In this document: one piece after another, positions 16,918 through 25,582 of the stretch | How the letters are laid out: each line of letters opens with the position of its first letter | Position numbering within the stretch: the first letter of the stretch is position 1 | From: an uncultured Bacteroidota bacterium | Lineage (GTDB): Bacteria; Bacteroidota; Bacteroidia; UKL13-3 | Length of the DNA stretch: 54,462 nucleotides | Direction of reading: 5' to 3' | Assembly: GCA_903897855.1 (NCBI GenBank) | Contig: CAIUDH010000043.1 | Span: 1 to 54,462, forward strand | The notes under the pieces: model-generated | The model's input: only the letters and a program-made list of their open reading frames with translations | The model's database searches: none | What the model was told of the DNA's origin: nothing | Program-made: the position numbers and the translations under genes

Positions 16918-17505
16918 TTAATGATCCTCTTCTAGTTTATAAAAACTTTTATGAATTACTTTACCTTCTTTATCATCGATTTCTAAAGTTTCAATCCTGT
17001 TTTGGGTTTCTTTCCACTCCACAAACCAAGTTGATTTTGAATTTATCGTATTTCTTGTGATGGTATTAAAGGTGTCGGTGATCGAAAATTTGATTCCCTC
17101 CTTTGACAGTATTTCGAAAATGGAATTGAGCGTTAATTGATAAGGAGCATCGAAGTTGGTCTCGTTGGTCTTGACGCCGTTAGAATCAGATTCAATCCAA
17201 AGGCCTGTTTTATAATCCCCTTTTTTGAATAAGGTTCCTTTGGTGCTGAGGTTGCCATTGCCATAAAATTCTTTATAGGAATAGAACCAACCTTTGGCGG
17301 GTATCAATTTCTCAAAATAGCCCGCGGAGTTTCCGAATTGATTCAGCTGTGAACCATCTTCCATAATTCGGTTATATTCTCCTGCTACCTTATGTGCTTC
17401 AAACTCTTCGATATTAAATTTTTCCATATTTCCTGTGTTATGCTTTGATTGAGAAACGCATGAATAAAAAACAAATAGGATTACTATAGTGTAAATCTTT
17501 TTCAT
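16918..17505 (-). CDS. Lipoprotein, putative immunity protein of the metzincin
   Basis: A 195-residue lipoprotein. The signal peptide MKKIYTIVILFVFYSC ends in a lipobox at Cys16. A MORN-like part follows (GWFYSYKEFYGNGNLSTKG, GDYKTGLWIESDSNGV), then a beta-rich end. It begins 1 bp after the stop of the metzincin gene and has an AAAGGA site 7 nt before its ATG. A periplasmic or outer-membrane lipoprotein directly after a secreted hydrolase is the usual layout of effector and immunity pairs. The role is inferred from this position only. Confidence 0.68.
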   Translation of the reverse strand: MKKIYTIVILFVFYSCVSQSKHNTGNMEKFNIEEFEAHKVAGEYNRIMEDGSQLNQFGNSAGYFEKLIPAKGWFYSYKEFYGNGNLSTKGTLFKKGDYKTGLWIESDSNGVKTNETNFDAPYQLTLNSIFEILSKEGIKFSITDTFNTITRNTINSKSTWFVEWKETQNRIETLEIDDKEGKVIHKSFYKLEEDH

Positions 17506-17506
17506 G

Positions 17507-19039
17507 TTATTCCTTTAATAATGTTTGATGTAACTTATCCCAATGCCATTTCCAGGTCGATATTCTCGACTTGTTGCCATAGGCATCTTGGTGTGAGTAA
17601 TCCATAATATTCTCCGTCTCACCTATCTTAAATGTGTAAGTGCTATCATTGTCGAAAGAGTGGTATAAGCCCATGGCATGCAGTAATTCATGTGTTGTGG
17701 TTGCCGTGTTATGGGTTTTATAGAGCACTACACTTTTGGATGGTATCCCTTTCGCTGCTCCATTTAATCCATTATAGGTTGTCCCATTTAAGTTTCCGCC
17801 GGCTTCATCAAAAAAGAAAATTTTATACCAGTCGTTATACGTTGGCTGAAGTTTTTTGAATTCATTTTCCAAAAAGGTATGAATACTCAAAACATTGGAG
17901 ATGTTGTTCTTCACAGCTTTTACTGTAGGTGTCTTTTGAACGGTCCAGTCGGTATTGAATTTAACATTTGTCTTTAAATCGAGCTCCTCTTCTTTTAAGT
18001 TTAATGTTGCCAGTGATTGATACATATACTTTTCTAAAAAGCTTTGCTCATTGGCTGTTGTGGCGATATTGGCTACCGTATTAATTTTTGTAGCTACTTT
18101 CACAAAAACGATATTTGCTTTGTAACGATGGGCCTTATCATTTTTTACCATCATGAGTCGGCCTGCTACCGTTTCTCTGAAATTACCATCGGCACTATTG
18201 GTTTCATTCACCACCTTTATCTCCTCATCAGAACTAAATTCTTTGATACATTTTATCGTGAGGTCCATTTTGTGTTTGCCTACCGATTTTGGTGTCACCT
18301 CCGTCTTGTCGAGTTTGAAAAAATCTTTATTGTAATCTATTCTCAACACTTCAGAGGCGTCATCAATGATTTCAATTTGAAGCGATAGTTTTGCTTCGCA
18401 TTTTTTGGTGTTATCTTTACATTGATCTTCAGGAAACAAGGTCAACCAAGAAACCTTGTTTTCAATGGCTCCTTCTTTACCATCTTTTTTCCAATGTACT
18501 TGAAAGGGGTCATAGTTATTGTTTTTTAGGCTTGTAAATTTGACCAGACTTTTAGTGAAAACAGCAGTGGCTTCGGTAGCATAAGTGGCGCCATACTTGC
18601 CAACGATATTCTCATATTTCGCATCGCCAATGATAGCGGTATCAGTTTCTCTGAGCCAATCAAATCCAAATTCTCCTTTCCAATCGTCTTGCGGTCGGAA
18701 TTTAATAGTGCATTTAGAGGTAGGGTATAATTTTGATTCAAGAACTTTAACTTTAATAGTATGCTCGGCAGAGGAGGCAAATTCTAACTCTTTAACTTCG
18801 GGGATATAAACAATACCGGGCGTGTCTTTGCTAGTGAAAATGTAATTCACACCATCATTTGCTTTCTTTCGGCACCCCACTTTATTGCGCATAAAGTTAT
18901 TGATTTCTTTCGGCGCATTCGTTCCCCAATTAAATTTCGCCAATTCCTGCCACGTCATCCCAGCCTGTTTGGCAATGGAATCCAAGGTGTCGCCATCAGC
19001 AACTTTATACTCTTTAACTTTAACTATTTTTTTATTCAT
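17507..19039 (-). CDS. LysM-metzincin protease, candidate T6SS effector
   Basis: A 510-residue protein. Residues about 8-58 form a LysM domain (KEYKVADGDTLDSIAKQAGM), which binds peptidoglycan-type glycans. Two beta-rich middle parts follow. The C-terminal domain has the metzincin zinc site HELLHAMGLYH at residues 450-460 (His450, Glu451, His454, His460) and a Met-turn ENIMDYS with Met479. There is no signal peptide, so export must be by another route; the PAAR, adaptor and beta-domain genes directly before it point to spike delivery. A lipoprotein gene follows after 1 bp. The protease target is unknown. Confidence 0.83.
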   Translation of the reverse strand: MNKKIVKVKEYKVADGDTLDSIAKQAGMTWQELAKFNWGTNAPKEINNFMRNKVGCRKKANDGVNYIFTSKDTPGIVYIPEVKELEFASSAEHTIKVKVLESKLYPTSKCTIKFRPQDDWKGEFGFDWLRETDTAIIGDAKYENIVGKYGATYATEATAVFTKSLVKFTSLKNNNYDPFQVHWKKDGKEGAIENKVSWLTLFPEDQCKDNTKKCEAKLSLQIEIIDDASEVLRIDYNKDFFKLDKTEVTPKSVGKHKMDLTIKCIKEFSSDEEIKVVNETNSADGNFRETVAGRLMMVKNDKAHRYKANIVFVKVATKINTVANIATTANEQSFLEKYMYQSLATLNLKEEELDLKTNVKFNTDWTVQKTPTVKAVKNNISNVLSIHTFLENEFKKLQPTYNDWYKIFFFDEAGGNLNGTTYNGLNGAAKGIPSKSVVLYKTHNTATTTHELLHAMGLYHSFDNDSTYTFKIGETENIMDYSHQDAYGNKSRISTWKWHWDKLHQTLLKE

Positions 19040-19054
19040 TTCATCAGGGCTAAA

Positions 19055-19357
19055 TTAACTCTGTAATAAAACGGTGTTGTTTAGTGTTAACTTCTTCCAT
19101 TCAAACTCAATCTTACATTTACCGGGTTTAATATTATGAATTTCGATCTTTCCATTTTTGTCTGTTGTTTTTTCTTCGGAGGAGCCGTCGGGAAGCATTA
19201 CATTCAAAGTAATATTCTCCAGAGGCGCCCCTTTCTCGTCAACAATATTGAATTTTATAAAATGCGTTTCTGTTTTTTTTGCAGGAGCAGGAGGCGCTTC
19301 AACTGGAAAAAAATAACGATAGCACGCTAAAATTGGGTTGCCTACTTTCTCTGCCAT
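19055..19357 (-). CDS. Small beta-sandwich protein between adaptor and effector
   Basis: A 100-residue protein without signal peptide. After a short lead (AEKVGNPILACYRYFF) and a Pro/Ala linker, residues 33-95 resemble a carboxypeptidase-regulatory or transthyretin-like sandwich (FNIVDEKGAPLENITLNVML, then TTDKNGKIEIHNIKPGKC). Such domains are used as linkers or carriers in effector proteins. The start codon overlaps the preceding stop (TAATG). It probably helps connect the LysM-metzincin to the spike, either as a separate subunit or as a domain split off from a larger ancestor; this is inference. Confidence 0.65.
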   Translation of the reverse strand: MAEKVGNPILACYRYFFPVEAPPAPAKKTETHFIKFNIVDEKGAPLENITLNVMLPDGSSEEKTTDKNGKIEIHNIKPGKCKIEFEWKKLTLNNTVLLQS

Positions 19358-19713
19358 TATTCAAATTCTTGTATTAAAGGGTTTTCGTCTTGAAGTCTGG
19401 AAATTTTCTCAGATCCACTAATGTTTCTGATACGAAGAATTTTTGATGCCCATTTCAAATCAGGATTAGAATCAAAATCTTTCCCTAAATAAATCATATA
19501 CTCTATAAATATTTTTATATCTTCTTTTTCATGAATTTTATAATTCTCTGCTCGTATAATACCGTCCTCAATTTGTGCTGTTAGTGTTTTATCGGTCATT
19601 CTTTTTGTGCTGACAGGAAATTTTTTCCGTAGTCGAAACAAGGTGTCCCGAGTAAAACTCTCGAACAGATGCGCTGAAAAAGTCTCTATTTGTTCATTTC
19701 GTACGATTAGCAT
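19357..19713 (-). CDS. Small T6SS cargo-associated protein (first copy)
   Basis: A 118-residue, mostly helical cytoplasmic protein (VRNEQIETFSAHLFESFTRD, KKFPVSTKRM, GIIRAENYKI, EYMIYLGKDFDSNPDLKWA). The pattern, with an N-terminal RxEQI, an FP turn near residue 33 and LGxDFDxxPxLxWA near the end, is a family often found beside VgrG, PAAR and effectors. The 116-residue protein at 15302 is a diverged second copy. It lies 12 bp after the PAAR gene and overlaps the next gene by one base. Confidence 0.68.
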   Translation of the reverse strand: MLIVRNEQIETFSAHLFESFTRDTLFRLRKKFPVSTKRMTDKTLTAQIEDGIIRAENYKIHEKEDIKIFIEYMIYLGKDFDSNPDLKWASKILRIRNISGSEKISRLQDENPLIQEFE

Positions 19714-19725
19714 AAGAGTAAGATT

Positions 19726-20217
19726 TTAACGGCCTCCTCTGGCACAAACTTCACAAAATGGAGTGCCATCCATAGCGGCCTCCATCAACGTTGCTTGCTG
19801 ACTTAATTGCTGCGATACGGCGGCATTGGTATTTTGAAGCGAAACGGCCACGGCTTTAATAGCGGCGATCACGGGAGTAATAATCACCGGACTTGGGGAA
19901 CCTCCTCCTGGGCTCATTTCTCCAATAAGTACGGTAGGGCAACCTAACGCAATCGTACCTCCATGAGCCGTTGAGTCGCCCATGCGAGCCGCTGGTTTTT
20001 TGCCAATCATGACCCCCATACTTCCCAAGATAATCGTATCTGGCGGCCCAACACACACGCAACTATCACCCATCACCGCTGCAGGCATCTTGCCAATTAA
20101 AACAGTGGCTGTTCCTGGACCAACGATAGGGCCTCCCACGTGTGGAACGGGTGGCACTGCTGGAGACATCATCGGACATACATGCATATCGGTAAGTCGT
20201 GCGGCGGGTTTACCCAT
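19726..20217 (-). CDS. PAAR-domain spike tip protein
   Basis: A 163-residue protein. Two PAAR-type motifs are seen (MGKPAARLTDMHVCP at the start and IGKKPAARMGDSTAHGG near residue 71), with Gly-rich strands between them (TATVLIGKMPAAVMGDSCVC). PAAR proteins form the zinc-binding cone at the tip of VgrG and carry cargo. The last 60 residues are a hydrophobic, Gln-rich extension that ends TPFCEVCARGGR, where the two cysteines may bind metal or dock cargo. It starts 4 bp after tssF and stands first in cargo module A. Confidence 0.9.
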   Translation of the reverse strand: MGKPAARLTDMHVCPMMSPAVPPVPHVGGPIVGPGTATVLIGKMPAAVMGDSCVCVGPPDTIILGSMGVMIGKKPAARMGDSTAHGGTIALGCPTVLIGEMSPGGGSPSPVIITPVIAAIKAVAVSLQNTNAAVSQQLSQQATLMEAAMDGTPFCEVCARGGR

Positions 20218-20221
20218 AATA

Positions 20222-22096
20222 TTAGCTTTTTTGAATTATATTCTCTTTAATAAATATTCGATAGTTGGTAAACACCACGGAGTTTTTTTGCAGTTTAATT
20301 TCGAGGTCCGTAATGACCGATTTCCATTCATCTAAATTCAATCCGTTCTCTACATTTTTTTCGAGATAAACATCTAAGGTATTAATCAATCCTTCGGATG
20401 GAATTTTGCTGATAGTAACTCCTTTACGCACCTCGACATCACTAATTTTATCGTTCAAATAATGGAAACAAAAACTTCTGATGTCTTCATTCGTTACAAT
20501 TCGACCCCGGGTAAGAAGGGCATCCCGATACACATTGAGCTCTTCATTCTGACTTAATTTATTTCGACCACCGGTGGTATGGGTAAGCAGTTGAACGCTG
20601 TCATTAACCATAGGAATGCCCTTATAGGTATCGATTTTGCTTCCTGGACGAATATTATTTGCATCATTGCCATTGGTACTCCAAAACTCTACATTTATAT
20701 TTTCACCTGTTTCACGAGGGCGAACAAATAAGTAGGAGGGGAGGTTAAAAATGTCTTTCTGGCTTTGTTTAACACGTTGTTCAATTAAGGAAATGGATTG
20801 ATTTAAATCACGAATATTTGAAGCTATAAATTCTTGTCCGAAAGCCGCAAAAGCGCTACTTTCATCGCGTAAGAGCTCGAGCAAGTAATTAAGATGTTCG
20901 GTGGCATTGCGCGAGTCGAAGCGTTGTACCCCTTTGGCACGAAGAGAATAGGTGCCATTTAAGTCGTTGAGATTCTCTGTCGCAGGCTTTGAGATATAAT
21001 CAATATCGTCGATACCAGAAACTCGTCTGACAGCGAAAAATTGTTCATTGCATTCTAAGAGTACAATATTAAAATAACTCTGTAGGCGATATCTAATTTC
21101 GTTATAATGTAAGTTTAATATGGGGTATGCATTTATATAAATAAACATTTCATCCAAGGTGGAGGAATCAAAAGCGGCCGGGAAATTTATTTTGAACCAG
21201 ATCAATGGTTTATTGAGTTTGTTTAAATCGCTTTCATTGAAAACACTCTTTAGCGACTCAGGGTAGTTTTGTTTGTTATATTGATTGCGTTCAAAAACAT
21301 TTTTTTCGTCATCAATTGAAATGAATCGATTATTATAATAGTCGTTCGTATTTCGTTTTACAAGATTGGTTAATTCAAACTCACTTAAAACCTCCTCGTC
21401 GATGGGTTCATAATTGGTGATACCCGATTTTATTTGCAAGGGAGTACCATTATAGCTCCACCTCGAATAACAAAGAATTTTATAGAGTGACTCTTTATCT
21501 GGATGGTTTTTAAAGTCGAAGTAAAACGATAATTTATCCAACGATTTAATGCTGTCGTTTAACGCCAATCCAACCCAGGCAGTATTGTTTTCAATCGGCT
21601 TAGAAGATTTTGCTACAAATTCCTTCTCTAAAAAATTATTTATTTTATAGGCCGAATTACCGATGACCAAAGCGGCCACGGCCCCGTCATAAGTTTTATA
21701 ATGGCCTGCCGGACTATAATAGATGTCGATATTAGAATCGAGTGGTCCATTGGCTTTCGAGGCTACTTTCTTTTGGTGTCGTAAGTGGAAATTATGATCA
21801 ACCAAGTTGAATTTCTCAACACAGCGAGTGTGTACGATACTATGAGAGGGTAATGCCGAAGTAAACACATCAGGAGTGAGCATCGAAGCCATTTTCTCCA
21901 TGACTCTCACATCCGAAGAAATAATATCATTATTTATTTTATAGGATTCTACAGCACATGCCTCAATCATAAGTCGTACCAAAGGGTCAAAGGCGTCCAT
22001 ATCGGCGTCGGCATAGCCCCAAAACCGAGCCGCATTTTTAAACATGCGACTCTTGATTGCTTCTTTACTCAGATATTCATTTTCTAATTCGGCCAT
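20222..22096 (-). CDS. tssF: T6SS baseplate subunit TssF
   Basis: A 624-residue cytoplasmic protein of the T6SS wedge. The N-terminus (MFKNAARFWGYADADMDAFD, PLVRLMIEACAVESYKINND) and the SMLTPDVFTSALPSHSIVH block resemble TssF of Bacteroidota subtype-iii systems. TssF pairs with TssG and TssE to form the baseplate wedges around the VgrG hub. No tssG is in the window. It lies 53 bp after tssE. Confidence 0.85.
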   Translation of the reverse strand: MAELENEYLSKEAIKSRMFKNAARFWGYADADMDAFDPLVRLMIEACAVESYKINNDIISSDVRVMEKMASMLTPDVFTSALPSHSIVHTRCVEKFNLVDHNFHLRHQKKVASKANGPLDSNIDIYYSPAGHYKTYDGAVAALVIGNSAYKINNFLEKEFVAKSSKPIENNTAWVGLALNDSIKSLDKLSFYFDFKNHPDKESLYKILCYSRWSYNGTPLQIKSGITNYEPIDEEVLSEFELTNLVKRNTNDYYNNRFISIDDEKNVFERNQYNKQNYPESLKSVFNESDLNKLNKPLIWFKINFPAAFDSSTLDEMFIYINAYPILNLHYNEIRYRLQSYFNIVLLECNEQFFAVRRVSGIDDIDYISKPATENLNDLNGTYSLRAKGVQRFDSRNATEHLNYLLELLRDESSAFAAFGQEFIASNIRDLNQSISLIEQRVKQSQKDIFNLPSYLFVRPRETGENINVEFWSTNGNDANNIRPGSKIDTYKGIPMVNDSVQLLTHTTGGRNKLSQNEELNVYRDALLTRGRIVTNEDIRSFCFHYLNDKISDVEVRKGVTISKIPSEGLINTLDVYLEKNVENGLNLDEWKSVITDLEIKLQKNSVVFTNYRIFIKENIIQKS

Positions 22097-22149
22097 ATGT
22101 TTTCAAGGATAATGATTTAGCTGCTTGCGTACGAAAAATTATTTTTTAT

Positions 22150-22590
22150 TTATTCGAAAGAGAGTGGGCTGAGAAACATTTTTTGTACAAATGTAAATGG
22201 TTCATTCGTGTCGGAGAGGTTGGCGGATACTGAAATGCGTACGGCTTTTTTTACACTCTTCACATTGGTAGACGAATTTAGCACATCTTCCTCTTTTATA
22301 TCTAGAGTTACTTTGACATTCATCAGCCTCTTCTCATGTTTTATGATGTTTTTTACGACCGAGTCAACGATCAACGATTTCCAGTTGGAAGCATTGGTAA
22401 TGTTAACAAAATCGAAATCCCAAATCTCACATCCATAAGTTTCGTCAAATCGGCTTTCGCCATATTTGCTTGTAATAATTAGATATACATGAGCGGCAAT
22501 ACTCTCTCCTTTTGAGCTTGGTTCAAGTTCTTTGTTCTTTGTAATTAAATTTTCAAAGAAAATAGGTAATTTATAATAATGCTGTTCCAT
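22150..22590 (-). CDS. tssE: T6SS baseplate subunit TssE (gp25-like)
   Basis: A 146-residue protein of the GPW/gp25 group. The central motif ITSKYGESRFDETYGCEIWD near residues 33-52 matches the gp25 signature (R-x-x-P/x-x-x-G-C/S-x-L/I-W), and the C-terminal strands (VRISVSANLSD) fit the lysozyme-like fold. gp25/TssE starts sheath assembly at the baseplate. The ATG lies 1 bp after the vgrG stop, so translation is probably coupled. The sequence is divergent from proteobacterial TssE, as usual for subtype iii. Confidence 0.78.
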   Translation of the reverse strand: MEQHYYKLPIFFENLITKNKELEPSSKGESIAAHVYLIITSKYGESRFDETYGCEIWDFDFVNITNASNWKSLIVDSVVKNIIKHEKRLMNVKVTLDIKEEDVLNSSTNVKSVKKAVRISVSANLSDTNEPFTFVQKMFLSPLSFE

Positions 22591-22591
22591 A

Positions 22592-24520
22592 TCAATTAAT
22601 CATGACCATTCCACCTTTTATATTGGTTATTCCTGATGCTTCTACATCCACCACGACGCCTTTAAGTTTCGCTCCTACACTACCTTCCATTTCTGCGTTA
22701 ATCGTACCTTTTATTTTTACGTTCATGGAGGCAGTGGCCGTAATATCCTGGGTCGCTTTCAGCTCCAATTTACCCATGGCCTCTACTTTAACGTCTTGAT
22801 TTGCTTTGGCTTCTATTTTGCCAGTGGCCTCCATCTTGATATCTTTCGCTTTGAAAGTTAATGTTTCCTCGGCCTCAATATTTATATTTTTTCCGGTGAC
22901 TTTAATGCTGCCATCTTTTTTCATTAAAATGATCACTTCATCGTCTCTTGTTTTTATGGTGAGCTGATCAATGGCACCCATGACTATCTTGGCTTCGCCA
23001 TCATCAGTCATCGCAATTCCTGCTTTCGCTGTTGAGTCGCCGGAATATACCGAGATGGCAATTCCAACGATTTCACCTCCATCTCCTTTATCATGAAAAG
23101 CAATGCGATTATCGCGGGTTGAAATTGATTTCTTCAGATTTTTTCCATTATCTCTATCCTCGGTTTCAATCGCTTTTGAGTTCATAAAAGCTTGCGATAC
23201 GTATGGCTTATCGCAGTCGCCCCGTTCAAACCCAACCAATACATCATCTCCAACTTCAGGAATAAAAACCATCCCTCTGTTCTTAAAACCAGCTTCTCCG
23301 CCATAAAGCTGTGTTGTTGGTATCCAATGGGTTTGTTCACTACCTTGCATCCACATAAACTTCACTTTTACCCGTCCATGTTTTTCAGGGTCTGCATTGT
23401 CCACTATTTTTGCGAGTTCAAAATCGGCATTGGGTTTCTGCAGATAAGGGTTGGGAAGTGTTTTTAGGGTCGAAGGAATGCCAGTAAAACTATTCGAGTA
23501 ATTCCCCATTCCATCGGCGTGATGGGTGATAGCGGTTATAAAATATTTGCCATAAGAGTGGCCTCTCTCTGTTTTTATTTCTGCAAACGATCCAATGGAT
23601 GTTTGCATATTATTGCCCGATGCTTGTATATGAACTAAATTGGCGGCAAGCGTATCGTGGTAGCTTTTTGTGAATTTTGTTAACCCGTCACTAGTATTAT
23701 CTAAATGCCTAGGCATAAAGTTAAAGGTGTCGGGAAATATCTGGTTCGATTTTGAGTGCATCTTTTGCCCGAAATTATCGGCACCCGGAGTTGAACTTGG
23801 GGCTTCTCCATCCAATATTGCCGGGTTGTTATCTTCAAAACCTGAGTTATAACTGTAATCTTTAAATTTAAGTGGGGCCGCCCCCATATTTGTGGAGAGC
23901 GAGAGCAAATCTCTTTGGTATTGTAGATTTATTGTGTTTACTGAAGAACATTCCCCGAAATGCAATTTTTCTCCGTCATAATAAAACCACTCCCCATGAA
24001 TAGAAGCCAGTCGGCGGATAAACTGAAAATTACTTTCGTTAAATTGTGCAATATAATTAAGCGGGCTCTGACTGTGGGTAGATCCTGCTTCAAAACGAAG
24101 CTCACTGCTGCTTTGAACCACTTCTCTCACGGTGTCGAGCACACTCATCTGTAGAAAAGATTTTAATTTTGGACCACTTTCTAAAAGTATGGTATTGCCG
24201 TAACCCTTGAGTACAATTTCATGACTCGAGTGTTCTCCTTGTATCATGCCTACCTCTGTAATAACACCTTTGAAAATATTTTCTGAGGCATTCGCGCCGG
24301 GCTTGAAGATGATGGCGATGGTATCGCCTACCACGTTCTGAGTGGCAGAAATAACATCGGCATCTTTGCTTTCGAAAACATTATGGTAGCATCTAACCTC
24401 AAAGGAATGATGTTCATTTATCGATTGGTTAAGGGTTAAAGTGTTGAAAGGTTCAACTTCTTTCCCACTTCCTAACGTGATCTTTATTCCTCTCCCGGAA
24501 ACATTGTCATCCTGTAGCAT
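22592..24520 (-). CDS. vgrG: T6SS spike protein VgrG (TssI)
   Basis: A 642-residue spike protein. Residues about 1-360 are the gp27-like hub, followed by the gp5 OB-fold (HGRVKVKFMWM, EVGDDVLVGFERGD near 375-450) and a C-terminal beta-helix rich in short repeats (IKMEATGKIEAKANQDVKVE and similar, about 530-640). There is no extra catalytic domain after the helix, so cargo must be carried by PAAR and adaptors. A 145-bp gap containing a long hairpin separates it from the last hcp gene. Confidence 0.93.
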   Translation of the reverse strand: MLQDDNVSGRGIKITLGSGKEVEPFNTLTLNQSINEHHSFEVRCYHNVFESKDADVISATQNVVGDTIAIIFKPGANASENIFKGVITEVGMIQGEHSSHEIVLKGYGNTILLESGPKLKSFLQMSVLDTVREVVQSSSELRFEAGSTHSQSPLNYIAQFNESNFQFIRRLASIHGEWFYYDGEKLHFGECSSVNTINLQYQRDLLSLSTNMGAAPLKFKDYSYNSGFEDNNPAILDGEAPSSTPGADNFGQKMHSKSNQIFPDTFNFMPRHLDNTSDGLTKFTKSYHDTLAANLVHIQASGNNMQTSIGSFAEIKTERGHSYGKYFITAITHHADGMGNYSNSFTGIPSTLKTLPNPYLQKPNADFELAKIVDNADPEKHGRVKVKFMWMQGSEQTHWIPTTQLYGGEAGFKNRGMVFIPEVGDDVLVGFERGDCDKPYVSQAFMNSKAIETEDRDNGKNLKKSISTRDNRIAFHDKGDGGEIVGIAISVYSGDSTAKAGIAMTDDGEAKIVMGAIDQLTIKTRDDEVIILMKKDGSIKVTGKNINIEAEETLTFKAKDIKMEATGKIEAKANQDVKVEAMGKLELKATQDITATASMNVKIKGTINAEMEGSVGAKLKGVVVDVEASGITNIKGGMVMIN

Positions 24521-24540
24521 GATTCAATAAAATTAATTTT

Positions 24541-24600
24541 AATTTTTTAAATACTGAAAGCCAATGTGCAATATATTAATATTGCTGCACCGGCTTTCAG
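24541..24600 (-). terminator. Long hairpin between hcp3 and vgrG
   Basis: CTGAAAGCC at 24554-24562 pairs perfectly with GGCTTTCAG at 24592-24600; inside this, GTGC and GCAC, and ATAT and ATAT-like arms, extend the stem with small bulges. Reading the minus strand, the stem is followed by an A/T-rich run that is not a pure T tract (24541-24553). This suits a partial terminator or an RNA-processing or stabilising hairpin that sets expression of vgrG and later genes below that of hcp. Confidence 0.65.
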
Positions 24601-24665
24601 TTTTGGTTGTGTTTTAAACGTATTTGAAGTGTTTTTTACAACACCGTAAACGTTAATCACCAGTA

Positions 24666-25064
24666 TTATTTTTTATCTGGCCAATCGTTTTCGTGCTCGG
24701 CATTACCCACTTTAAGTTTGCGTGCAGAGATCGTGAAAGAAATTGACATTGGATTAGATCCTACCACATCCAACGATTCGTTGTAGGCAGTGATATATCC
24801 ATCTTCGAAGGTGAGTTCTTTCATCTTCGCATCTTCATCACGCTTTTGAAAAGTGATGGTACCTCCTTGGGCTTTATAAACGTTATTAATCATCGACTCT
24901 AATACCGAAGTGTCGTCAGTCGATTCTATATTGATATTTACAGATCCTCCATAAATTCCAGAGGATGGACGGCCTTTGGCGTCGACGTCGCGGGTAAATG
25001 CATAGTCGCAATGCAATACATCGAATTTTTGACCGCCTAATGAAAGTTGAGCTTTAAATGACAT
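24666..25064 (-). CDS. hcp: T6SS tube protein Hcp, third copy
   Basis: A 132-residue tube subunit. It starts MSFKAQLSLGGQKFDVLHCD and has the RDVDAKGRPSSGIYGG loop and the end NDWPDKK. By my count it differs from the 132-residue Hcp just upstream at about 24 positions, so the two arose by a fairly recent duplication. Hcp hexamer rings stack to form the inner tube and can carry small effectors inside. An AACCTTAAAA element lies 16 nt before the ATG. Confidence 0.92.
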   Translation of the reverse strand: MSFKAQLSLGGQKFDVLHCDYAFTRDVDAKGRPSSGIYGGSVNINIESTDDTSVLESMINNVYKAQGGTITFQKRDEDAKMKELTFEDGYITAYNESLDVVGSNPMSISFTISARKLKVGNAEHENDWPDKK

Positions 25065-25120
25065 GATTGATTATTTTTTTAAGGTTTAGAAATTGTTTGG
25101 TTTATTTTATGTGATGGCAA

Positions 25121-25519
25121 TTATTTTTTATCTGGCCAATCATTTTCGTGTTCGGCATTACCGATTTTTAATTTGCGTGCTGAGATCGTGAAAACGATGG
25201 TCATCGGATTGGATCCAATCACATCTAACGACTCTGAAAAACTTACAACATAACCGTCTTCGAAGGTTAGTTCTTTCATTTTTGCATCTTCATCACGTTT
25301 TTGAAATGTGATAGTTCCTGTTTGGGCTTTGTACTGGTTGTTTACCATGGCCTCAAGAATTGCGGTATCGTCGGTCGATTCGATTTGAATCTCCACTGAA
25401 CCACCATAGACTCCGGATGATGGACGACCTTTAGAGTCGACATCACGACGGAAGGCGAAACTGCAATGCAGTACGTCGTACTTGCTTCCGCCTAAAGATA
25501 ATTGTGCTTTGAATGACAT
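25121..25519 (-). CDS. hcp: T6SS tube protein Hcp, second copy
   Basis: A 132-residue tube subunit, starting MSFKAQLSLGGSKYDVLHCS and sharing with the third copy the TITFQKRDEDAKMKELTFED block and the C-terminal GNAEHENDWPDKK. The differences cluster in the strands facing the ring surface or lumen rather than in the RDVDxKGRPSSG loop. An AACCCTTTAA element lies 14 nt before the ATG. It is separated from its neighbours by 56 and 63 bp with no hairpin, so the three hcp genes are likely on one transcript. Confidence 0.92.
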   Translation of the reverse strand: MSFKAQLSLGGSKYDVLHCSFAFRRDVDSKGRPSSGVYGGSVEIQIESTDDTAILEAMVNNQYKAQTGTITFQKRDEDAKMKELTFEDGYVVSFSESLDVIGSNPMTIVFTISARKLKIGNAEHENDWPDKK

Positions 25520-25582
25520 AATATTTAAAATTAAAGGGTTTGAAAAATGTGTTTATAGTGTTGCTAATTGTTTGTTTTTTAA

